A stretch of 60,561 nt of DNA. Origin: a virus. A program made the position numbers and the translations under genes. Of this stretch, positions 54,450-60,559 are shown in pieces; position 1 is the stretch's first letter; the number at the start of each line of letters is the position of its first letter. The notes under the pieces were generated by a model, which saw nothing but the letters and a program-made list of their open reading frames with translations, did not search any database and was not told the origin of the DNA. The stretch spans positions 1 through 60,561 of IMG/VR virus record IMGVR_UViG_3300020179_000033; one strand, written 5' to 3'.

Positions 54450-56693
54450 ATGAGTAATCCTTTTAATTATACCTTATCAGATTTTTTTGATACTAATATT
54501 CCTGCTGTTTACGATCAAGATTATTATGTTGATTATAAAAGCTTAAGATTTCAATTATCTTCTACGTATTATCAACAATTAACAGCTCTAACTTGTAATA
54601 ACAAAGGGCTTTGTGCACTTGATTTGGGTAACTTGCCCAATTTGTCATCAGTTTCAATAAGAGAGCCCAGCTTAGTGCAGTTTCAATCATCTACTAATTT
54701 GACATATATAAGCGCAGAAAACGTAAGTGTACCTAATTTAGTTCTCTCTGGTGGTACATTTACTTATTTTGGTATATTTTATTCTCCTGCGCTTCAATCT
54801 ATAGATCTAACCAATGTTAAATCAATAGGTAATTTTGTTATGGTAATTAATAATTACCAATTGTCAGAAATTAACTGGGGAAATAGTTTAAATACTGTTC
54901 CAACTTTTTTAATTTTAGGTAGTAATAATTTAAGTAATGAAACAGTCGATACGCTCTTTTCATCGATTTGCGCGGTAAGCGGTAATACAGATTTAACAGG
55001 CAAAACAATAACTGTATCCAACCCTAACTCCGGTACTAATACCGGGTATGAAGCATTAACTGCATTACAAGACGAAGGCGCATCGATATCTGTATCCGTT
55101 ATTTCTCCTACACCTACTCCAACGCCCACTATTACACCTACGGTTTCTCTAACACCCACTATTACACCTACTGTATCGCGAGGTGCAGCAATCGGATTTA
55201 TTATATGGGTGGCTAATGAAACAGTATCTACTTACGGTACAAATAATGATTGCGCAGTACAAATTATGCTTATATCGCCAGAAGGAAGAACATTTACTGT
55301 TGCAAGTGATTTAGGTTCTACCACAGTATCTTCGGGTTCAGTGACTACTATTAACGGAGTTCGAGCATCTGTTTGGGGATCGGGGGAGACTAAGACTATT
55401 ACTATTACCGATACTACAAACGGTAGTAGCTCAACTACAATATTTGTTACACCTGGATATAATACTGGAGATGTTTCTATAACAGCTACCCCCGCCGGTG
55501 GCTCACCTACCACATATAATAATATTGCAGGATCTACTAGTTTTAGTAATCCTATTTCTTTTTATAACGGCCAAAATGTAACCACCACGCCCACGCCTTC
55601 GATTACCCGTACTCCAACGCCCACTATTACACCTACAAAAATACCTACTGAAACTGTTACGCCGACAATAACACCTACGGAAACAGTTACGCCTACTGTT
55701 ACTCAAACAATTACACCCACGCCAGGTGCCTCGCCTTCCGTAACACCTACAAGGACGCCGACAATAACACCTACTCAAACACCAACCGTTACACCTACAT
55801 CTACATCTACTTCTACAGCATATACTATTTGGGATGAAAGCATAAACGGTTCTCTTTCTAACAATGAAAATATACCAACACAAATAACTTTAAACAACGG
55901 CAACGGTCAAGTTATAGCTTCAGTAACTAGCGGCGTTCAAAATGCTGATTATTTTACCTTCTCTGTAGGAAGCAATCAGATATTAAATAAAATTTTCCTT
56001 AGAAACTACAGTTCTTCTGACAATGTTGCTTGGTTAGGCATCAAATCGGGATCGGATTGGACCATTGGTTATGACCAATCCCAGATGTTAGCACAACAAC
56101 ATTTTGGACCTGGAAATGTAAATCAAGAAATTTTAGGAGGAGCAGCACCTTATAATCCTGGCAATTATACAGTGAGAGTACAGCAGCTAGGTTCCAACAC
56201 TAATTATACTTTAGAATTTCAAGTTATAGCTGCCCCTACACCAACACCAACACCAACTAATACACCTACTATTACACCTACTATTACCCCTGAAGGCACA
56301 CCTTTCTTAGATATGACTATATGGGTGGCTAATGAAACAATATCTACTTACGGTACAAATGATGATTGCGCAGTACAAATAAGACCTAATTCACCTCCAT
56401 TAAAAACATTTACAATTAGTAGTGACTTAGGATCGTCTTCTGTTGCTACTAATTCTACTGCTACATTTAATAACAGTAGATCTAGCGTATGGGGCTCTGG
56501 TACTGCCAAAACATTTACTATAACTGCAACCGATAATAGTGTAGGTGCAACTCTACTAATTACACCGGGATATAATACAGCAAATACATCTGTAACTGTA
56601 ACACTTACAGGAGGTACACCTACATTAAGCAGCTATGCAGGTGTAACAACATTTACTAAACCTGTAGAGTTTGTCAACGGAGCATTTGCATAA
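54450..56693 (+). CDS. Mosaic fibre protein: LRR-like head, three Thr/Pro linkers, duplicated beta domain
   Basis: A 747-residue protein. Residues ~45-205 resemble irregular leucine-rich repeats (LTCNNKGLCALDLGNLPNLS; PALQSIDLTNVKSIGNFVMV; LGSNNLSNETVDTLFSSICA). Thr/Pro linkers lie at ~220-243, ~376-457 and ~593-617. Two homologous beta domains lie at ~245-372 and ~620-747, both with IWVANET, STYGTN, DCAVQI, and SVWGSG followed by TITxT and TPGYNT. A separate domain at ~459-590 ends NPGNYTVRVQQLGSNTNYTL, like a pre-peptidase C-terminal domain. A multi-tip adhesin is inferred. Confidence 0.78.
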   Translation: MSNPFNYTLSDFFDTNIPAVYDQDYYVDYKSLRFQLSSTYYQQLTALTCNNKGLCALDLGNLPNLSSVSIREPSLVQFQSSTNLTYISAENVSVPNLVLSGGTFTYFGIFYSPALQSIDLTNVKSIGNFVMVINNYQLSEINWGNSLNTVPTFLILGSNNLSNETVDTLFSSICAVSGNTDLTGKTITVSNPNSGTNTGYEALTALQDEGASISVSVISPTPTPTPTITPTVSLTPTITPTVSRGAAIGFIIWVANETVSTYGTNNDCAVQIMLISPEGRTFTVASDLGSTTVSSGSVTTINGVRASVWGSGETKTITITDTTNGSSSTTIFVTPGYNTGDVSITATPAGGSPTTYNNIAGSTSFSNPISFYNGQNVTTTPTPSITRTPTPTITPTKIPTETVTPTITPTETVTPTVTQTITPTPGASPSVTPTRTPTITPTQTPTVTPTSTSTSTAYTIWDESINGSLSNNENIPTQITLNNGNGQVIASVTSGVQNADYFTFSVGSNQILNKIFLRNYSSSDNVAWLGIKSGSDWTIGYDQSQMLAQQHFGPGNVNQEILGGAAPYNPGNYTVRVQQLGSNTNYTLEFQVIAAPTPTPTPTNTPTITPTITPEGTPFLDMTIWVANETISTYGTNDDCAVQIRPNSPPLKTFTISSDLGSSSVATNSTATFNNSRSSVWGSGTAKTFTITATDNSVGATLLITPGYNTANTSVTVTLTGGTPTLSSYAGVTTFTKPVEFVNGAFA

Positions 56694-56700
56694 ATAAATA
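56693..56700 (+). promoter_or_regulatory. T4-type late promoter
   Basis: AATAAATA, 5 nt before the ATG at 56706, following directly on the previous stop. Confidence 0.72.
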
Positions 56701-56705
56701 ATATT

Positions 56706-56978
56706 ATGGGCAAAGAAATAATTACACAACCTCAAGAATTTAAAGATCTAGGTATTAGCGCTGAAAAATTTTATTCTTCAGGAGGCAACAATTATGTAAA
56801 TATTAATATAGGTGATATTTCTTATTCTTTACAAGTTATAGTACCTACACCGACAGTCACACCGACTGTCACTTTAACACCAACTCCTTCTATTACTCCA
56901 ACTCCTTCTATTACTCCAACAGAAACAGAAACCCCTACCCCGACACCAACACCAACAATTACCCCAACACCTCAGTAA
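56706..56978 (+). CDS. Short Thr/Pro-stalk protein without a tip domain
   Basis: A 90-residue protein. Residues 1-46 form a small beta domain (KEIITQPQEFKDLGISAEKF; NINIGDISYSLQVIV). Residues ~47-90 are stalk, ending [11 protein letters not shown] directly at the stop. Every other stalk protein here continues into a folded tip. It has its own late promoter and stops 4 bp before the tmRNA 3' end on the other strand. It could be a truncated remnant or a genuine short tether. Confidence 0.7.
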   Translation: MGKEIITQPQEFKDLGISAEKFYSSGGNNYVNINIGDISYSLQVIVPTPTVTPTVTLTPTPSITPTPSITPTETETPTPTPTPTITPTPQ

Positions 56979-56982
56979 ATCA

Positions 56983-57384
56983 TGGAGCTGGAGGGATTTG
57001 AACCCTCGTCTTAAACAATTTCATTTATAAGCCCTACAAGCTTATCTTAGTTTAACTTCAGAATAGATAGAACTAAGAAAAACCTATTCGATATGGTAAT
57101 TCTATACGCCTGATAACCAATTACCAAAACACGTCAGGTCGAGAATTTGTAACACACCTTACTTTACCAATTCTAATCTACAGTAAGACGATCGAGTTAA
57201 ACTAACTCGAGTTCAGCTTCTGAATCAACGAAGCCAGTCGATGCAAGAATTGCATCTGCCTCTTCTAGACTCATAGCCATGTCGAAGGTTTCTTCGGCAT
57301 TTAATAGTTTTGCTATTTTTTAATCGGAATGCCCCGATACTTGCTCTCATAAACCACACTGTTTAATCGATTCCAGTCAGCCCC
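56983..57384 (-). ncRNA. ssrA: tmRNA (one-piece)
   Basis: 402 nt on the minus strand. The 5' end GGGGCTGACTGGAATCGA and the 3' end GAGGGTTCAAATCCCTC then CAGCTCCA form the tRNA-Ala-like domain: acceptor GGGGCTG with CAGCTCC including the G3-U70 pair that directs alanylation, A73, and a normal T arm. CCA is not encoded. A resume region AAAAAATAGC precedes a 38-codon tag frame that ends TAA in the loop of hairpin CGAGTT-AGTTT-AACTCG, as in bacterial helix 5. It rescues stalled ribosomes and tags the product. Phage tmRNAs are known but uncommon. The tag does not end in the usual -LAA. Confidence 0.93.
57197..57313 (-). other. tmRNA tag-peptide reading frame (38 codons plus stop)
   Basis: Starting at GCA 57313 or the next codon AAA (same frame), the tag would begin AKLLNAEETFDMAMSLEEAD and end EAELELV, then TAA. 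It is acidic, much longer than the common ~10-residue tags, and lacks a terminal -ALAA. Both plausible resume points give the same frame. Confidence 0.7.
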
Positions 57385-57397
57385 ATGTCAAAGAACG

Positions 57398-57471
57398 TAG
57401 CGGGGGTTGGATTTGAACCAACAATCTTCTGGTTATGAGCCAGATGAGTTACCGGGTTTCTCTACCCCGCG
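57398..57471 (-). tRNA. Initiator-like tRNA-fMet(CAU)
   Basis: A minus-strand cloverleaf: acceptor CGCGGGG with CCCCGCT, so positions 1 and 72 (C and U) do not pair, the hallmark of bacterial initiator tRNA. A11-U24 in the D stem is also of initiator type. Anticodon arm TCTGG-CTCATAA-CCAGA, with two rather than three G-C pairs. T arm GTTGG-TTCAAAT-CCAAC. The overall sequence is close to E. coli tRNA-fMet. CCA is not encoded. Confidence 0.88.
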
Positions 57472-57511
57472 ATAATTACTTATTATACCGGTAGATTTTA
57501 TAATGTCAAGA

Positions 57512-57519
57512 ACTAAATT
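57512..57519 (+). promoter_or_regulatory. Weak late promoter match
   Basis: ACTAAATT, 6 nt before the ATG at 57526. One base off consensus but at the standard distance. Confidence 0.4.
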
Positions 57520-57525
57520 AACTAT

Positions 57526-57723
57526 ATGTCAGCCCCAGCTAAAGTAGGTTCCGGTGCACCAGGTCATAGAAATTCCCGACATAGGTTTCGTTATGTGGGC
57601 GAAAAAAGAGTACAGCCAGTTATGACAAAAGGCGGCAAAATGATTGGTTATATTGACGGTGAAGCAGTAGTAGATAAAGATGGAAGAGAAATTCCTTTTA
57701 AAAAGATTGGTGAATTGCGTTAA
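57526..57723 (+). CDS. Small unknown protein (65 aa)
   Basis: A basic protein beginning SAPAKVGSGAPGHRNSRHRF, followed by RYVGEKRVQPVMTKGGKMIG and DKDGREIPFKKIGEL. The second half is a small beta unit, and the first is flexible and Arg-rich. It is the only plus-strand gene in the tRNA/tmRNA cluster. It ends exactly where the minus-strand gene at 57724 ends. Confidence 0.65.
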   Translation: MSAPAKVGSGAPGHRNSRHRFRYVGEKRVQPVMTKGGKMIGYIDGEAVVDKDGREIPFKKIGELR

Positions 57724-57918
57724 TTAGGCTGCAAAATCAATAGTTCTAAAAGCCCATTGATCGAATATATAATAGCTAGTTAATGCAGGGCTTATCGTAT
57801 TATCAATTCTTACTGATGTAGTAGCTGGATAAAGAGAACTATCTTTTTGAGTAAGATTTACAAATGATTGATTAAATCTTGTAGCAGGTGTGTCGACTTT
57901 AATTATTTCAGAGGCCAT
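57724..57918 (-). CDS. Small unknown late protein (64 aa)
   Basis: ASEIIKVDTPATRFNQSFVN, then TSVRIDNTISPALTSYYIFD and QWAFRTIDFAA. Its start is fixed by a CATAAATA octamer 5 nt upstream. It is convergent with the 65-residue gene, with stops adjoining. Probably a small virion or assembly protein, but no family recognised. Confidence 0.65.
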   Translation of the reverse strand: MASEIIKVDTPATRFNQSFVNLTQKDSSLYPATTSVRIDNTISPALTSYYIFDQWAFRTIDFAA

Positions 57919-57923
57919 AATAT

Positions 57924-57931
57924 TATTTATG
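57924..57931 (-). promoter_or_regulatory. T4-type late promoter, minus strand
   Basis: CATAAATA on the minus strand, 5 nt before the ATG at 57918, in the gap after tRNA-Thr. Confidence 0.72.
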
Positions 57932-57952
57932 CTTTTGATGTGTAAAAAAATG

Positions 57953-58024
57953 AGCCGAAGATCGGGATTGAACCGATGACCTGCTGATTACAAATCAGCT
58001 GCACTACCGCTGTGCTACTTCGGC
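57953..58024 (-). tRNA. tRNA-Thr(UGU)
   Basis: Acceptor GCCGAAG/CTTCGGC, D arm GCAC-loop-GTGC, anticodon arm GCTGA-TTTGTAA-TCAGC (anticodon UGU), T arm ATCGG-TTCAATC-CCGAT, discriminator U, CCA not encoded. It reads ACA, the Thr codon that recurs in the stalk genes. Confidence 0.93.
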
Positions 58025-58028
58025 AAAA

Positions 58029-58622
58029 TTATTTCAGCCAAACGTAGTTTGGATCCAATGCTTGAGTATCAAGATAATCCCAAACAACCCAATTATTAGT
58101 TCCCAAACGAGCTTCATACAAGTTGTGGATAAAAGCTTCCAGATCTTTGATATGCCACACATCGTCTAATAATTTATTACCGGTAGTACGCTTTTTATGG
58201 GCAACATGATCGGCATATGAATATGCAAACCCAGTAAATGGAGGTACCATACAACCCAGACCTACTAAATTACCTAAAATTCTAGAGCATACCTCTTTTC
58301 CACCTACAGAATGCATAGTAACAATAGCACCTGCAGGCTTTCCGAGTAGATGCTTCTTACCTTCAATTTGAGTCATCTTTTCAAATAGTTGCTGCATTGG
58401 AGAACCCCAAGAATCCCAATAAGTTCCGGTAGTAAAAATTAAAGCATCTGAGGCTTTAATAGCCCTTCGTACCTTTACCCAATCAAATGAGGGAGAAAGG
58501 TGTATAACCCGTACTTTCGTGCTAGGATCGCGTTTCAAAATAAGTTTTCTAACCTTTTGTATAAGGTTATTAGTATTTCCGGTACGTCCTCCGAGAGAAC
58601 CGTTTAAAATAGTAAAAGTCAT
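58029..58622 (-). CDS. Flavodoxin-fold NAD(P)H:FMN reductase-like oxidoreductase
   Basis: A 197-residue protein. FTILNGSLGGRTGNTNNLIQ is the FMN phosphate-binding loop (GSLGGRTGNT), ASDALIFTTGTYWDSWGSPM is the second flavin loop, and GKPAGAIVTMHSVGGKEVCS the third, the order seen in NADPH-dependent FMN reductases and WrbA-like proteins. It probably transfers electrons from NAD(P)H to a quinone or other small acceptor in the infected cell. It is unusual for a phage and may be an auxiliary metabolic gene. It sits between tRNA-Thr and tRNA-Glu. A TAAATA 4 nt upstream of the start overlaps the tRNA-Glu 3' end, so it may be expressed late. Confidence 0.85.
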   Translation of the reverse strand: MTFTILNGSLGGRTGNTNNLIQKVRKLILKRDPSTKVRVIHLSPSFDWVKVRRAIKASDALIFTTGTYWDSWGSPMQQLFEKMTQIEGKKHLLGKPAGAIVTMHSVGGKEVCSRILGNLVGLGCMVPPFTGFAYSYADHVAHKKRTTGNKLLDDVWHIKDLEAFIHNLYEARLGTNNWVVWDYLDTQALDPNYVWLK

Positions 58623-58626
58623 ATGT

Positions 58627-58634
58627 TATTTACC
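58627..58634 (-). promoter_or_regulatory. Possible late promoter overlapping tRNA-Glu 3' end
   Basis: GGTAAATA on the minus strand, 4 nt before the ATG at 58622. The first bases are the last bases of tRNA-Glu. Confidence 0.45.
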
Positions 58635-58702
58635 CCGTAGCGGAGTCGAACCGCTCTTGCAAGAGTGAAAATCTCGAGTCCTGACCGATAGACGAACGGG
58701 GC
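58631..58702 (-). tRNA. tRNA-Glu(UUC)
   Basis: Acceptor GCCCCGT/ACGGGGT (G1-U72 wobble), D arm GTC-TATCGGTCAG-GAC, anticodon arm CGAGA-TTTTCAC-TCTTG (anticodon UUC), T arm GCGG-TTCGACT-CCGC, A73, CCA not encoded. Confidence 0.92.
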
Positions 58703-58744
58703 ATATAAATTAATATACAGGAATTACAAAATAACTCAAGTTTA

Positions 58745-58891
58745 TTAGTTCCATTCGACTAACCCTAACTTCTTACGTATCAAAAACAACTCTTTAATAG
58801 TCTTACAATTTTTTATTTTTTGGACTACCGTTTTTTTGCCTTTTTTATACTGTTTTAATGTGTGTTCAATACAACCACCCAAGTCTTTCAC
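58745..58891 (-). CDS. Small basic protein (48 aa), unknown
   Basis: A short minus-strand frame with GTG start: KDLGGCIEHTLKQYKKGKK, then TVVQKIKNCKTIKELFLIRK and KLGLVEWN. It is supported by an ACTAAATA octamer 5 nt upstream of the GTG, the same spacing as real late genes, and by Lys/Leu-rich helical content. It fills the otherwise empty 220-bp gap between tRNA-Glu and the glycine-rich fibre. Chance is not excluded. Confidence 0.5.
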   Translation of the reverse strand: MKDLGGCIEHTLKQYKKGKKTVVQKIKNCKTIKELFLIRKKLGLVEWN

Positions 58892-58896
58892 CAAAA

Positions 58897-58904
58897 TATT
58901 TAGT
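58897..58904 (-). promoter_or_regulatory. T4-type late promoter, minus strand
   Basis: ACTAAATA on the minus strand, 5 nt before the GTG at 58891. Back to back with the octamer at 58911, only 6 bp away. Confidence 0.5.
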
Positions 58905-58910
58905 CATATA

Positions 58911-58918
58911 GATAAATA
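58911..58918 (+). promoter_or_regulatory. T4-type late promoter
   Basis: GATAAATA, 6 nt before the ATG at 58925. Confidence 0.72.
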
Positions 58919-58924
58919 TATTAT

Positions 58925-59944
58925 ATGGCTGACACGACTATCTCTGGTTTAAATAGTATTGCAGATAATCAAGTTATCGGTTCTCTTGTTGTACCTTCTT
59001 CTGTAGGAAACTCTACTTATAAATTAACTTTAAATCAAGTAAACAACTACATCCTACAAAACCTAGGCCTTATATGTGATGTATTAATTGTAGCAGGTGG
59101 TGGTGGAGCTAACTTTTCAATATGCGGTGGTGGTGGGGGGGGCGGCGTATTATATGTAGAGAATTATACTATAGCTTTAGGGCTTACTATTCCTGTTACA
59201 GTTGGCGCGGGTGGAAGAGCGGGATCTCAAGGGCTTGGCAGTGATTCAGCTTTGAATGGCGATAATTCAAAGTTTAATGATGTAATAGCTGTCGGCGGGG
59301 GTAGAGGCAGTATTACGTACGGAGCCTCTAATGGTGATGGTAGAGGTAGAGCAGGAGGTAGCGGAGGCGGAGGTGGTAGATCTAATGGTCCAGGTAATCA
59401 CACACAACCGGGGGGTGGGTGTGTTCCCGGGCAAGGTTATCCGGGTGGAAGAGGCAGTAATACCGGAAATGCAGACAATTTTGGTTCAGGTGGAGGTGGC
59501 GGTGGTGCTGGCGGCCCTGGTTATAATGCCGGTCAAGTTTCTGAAACGAATGCAGGGGCATATGCCGGTCACGGAGGTCCTGGGGCAGTATGCTTAATAG
59601 ATGGTAACGTATCTTGCTATGGTGGAGGTGGTGGTGGAGGTGCGAATACTGGTGCGGGCGGTGTAGGCGGGGAAGGCGGTGGTGGTAATGGTGCCGGCAA
59701 TGGTTCAGTTAACGGTAGTCAAGGCACCGATGGCCTTGGTGGTGGTGGTGGAGCGGGAGGGTACCAAGCAAGTGGGGCTTCTGACTCAGGAGGTAGAGGA
59801 GGTAATGGTATTGTAATTGTTAGATATAAAGGTAATCAGGTTGCTACAGGAGGTCAATCTATATCAACCTATTCAATAAACGGTATAACCTACACAGTAC
59901 ATAAGTTTACTACGACAGGTAATTCAAATTTTGTAGTGGCTTAA
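58925..59944 (+). CDS. Glycine-rich tail fibre / adhesin-like protein (paralogue)
   Basis: A 339-residue paralogue of the 307-1374 protein: same N-terminus (MADTTISGLNSI), an attachment segment NSTYKLTLNQVNNYILQ, then CDVLIVAGGGGANFSICGGG and long Gly-rich runs at ~55-295. The conserved cap GGNGIVIVRYKGNQVATGG and YTVHKFTTTGNSNFVVA follows. Unlike 307-1374 it has its own late promoter and stands alone. The duplicated genes flank the structural block, and their Gly codons are diverged, so the duplication is not recent. Confidence 0.85.
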   Translation: MADTTISGLNSIADNQVIGSLVVPSSVGNSTYKLTLNQVNNYILQNLGLICDVLIVAGGGGANFSICGGGGGGGVLYVENYTIALGLTIPVTVGAGGRAGSQGLGSDSALNGDNSKFNDVIAVGGGRGSITYGASNGDGRGRAGGSGGGGGRSNGPGNHTQPGGGCVPGQGYPGGRGSNTGNADNFGSGGGGGGAGGPGYNAGQVSETNAGAYAGHGGPGAVCLIDGNVSCYGGGGGGGANTGAGGVGGEGGGGNGAGNGSVNGSQGTDGLGGGGGAGGYQASGASDSGGRGGNGIVIVRYKGNQVATGGQSISTYSINGITYTVHKFTTTGNSNFVVA

Positions 59945-59951
59945 GTCAAAA

Positions 59952-60365
59952 TTAATCCCAACTCTCTTTTTTTGTACCGTAATATTCTCGGGCATAGCCA
60001 TTATCTAATAAAAGCTGTCTAAGGCTTTTCCCATCTATAAGAACATCACCTAAAACTCTCCCCCCAAACTTATCCCACATTATAATTTGTATTTTTATTT
60101 CTTTTGCCTCAGAAATTTGTTGTTTAGTAAACTCCGATGCTTTTAATCCTAGTTCGTTTTCGCGTTGGCTTTTTGCCCTCCACCCCTTTTCAGGAGTATC
60201 AACACCCCACACTCTTACATATAATTTATTTCCAAGTTCTTTCGGTAAAAAATCTACATTTACTTCAACTGTATCACCGTCTAATACTCTTGTAACTTTC
60301 CAATCGTATAAATCTTGACTATAGACTAGAGAAGTAAGGCACAAAAATAATAATATTTTTTTCAC
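59952..60365 (-). CDS. Secreted staphylococcal-nuclease-type nuclease
   Basis: A 137-residue protein. Residues 1-16 form a signal peptide (MKKILLFLCLTSLVYS). The SNase fold follows: WKVTRVLDGDTVEV (Ca-binding D29/D31), YVRVWGVDTPE with R51 and E59 at the catalytic spacing of 8, and WDKFGGRVLGDVLIDGKSL with the second Arg, then LLLDNGYAREY. It is expected to act on DNA or RNA in the periplasm or outside. GTG start 2 bp after the stop of the 63-residue gene upstream on the same strand, so they form one unit. A possible use is degradation of host or competitor DNA. Confidence 0.9.
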   Translation of the reverse strand: MKKILLFLCLTSLVYSQDLYDWKVTRVLDGDTVEVNVDFLPKELGNKLYVRVWGVDTPEKGWRAKSQRENELGLKASEFTKQQISEAKEIKIQIIMWDKFGGRVLGDVLIDGKSLRQLLLDNGYAREYYGTKKESWD

Positions 60366-60367
60366 AA

Positions 60368-60559
60368 TTAACTGTTCTTTACACAGTTATTAACTCTTTT
60401 ACCGCCCTTTAACTTAGTACCTTGCTTATGATAGCCCTTCCAACATTTTGGATCTAATCTACGCTCTTCGTTTTCGCTTCTTTTCTCTCTTGTCGTATGA
60501 GGACCTGATGTAGGCTTTGCTCCTTTTGGTATCATACCCGTCTGTTTCATATGGGTCAT
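60368..60559 (-). CDS. Small Cys/Lys-rich protein, unknown (start may lie outside window)
   Basis: 63 residues are visible: THMKQTGMIPKGAKPTSGP, then RRLDPKCWKGYHKQGTKLKG and GKRVNNCVKNS. The KCWKGYxKQGTKxKGGxRVNNC core is, from memory, found as a short conserved protein in many T4-like aquatic phages. Two Cys flank the basic core. The start is at the window edge, and upstream sequence could lengthen it. It is immediately followed by the nuclease gene. Confidence 0.7.
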   Translation of the reverse strand: MTHMKQTGMIPKGAKPTSGPHTTREKRSENEERRLDPKCWKGYHKQGTKLKGGKRVNNCVKNS

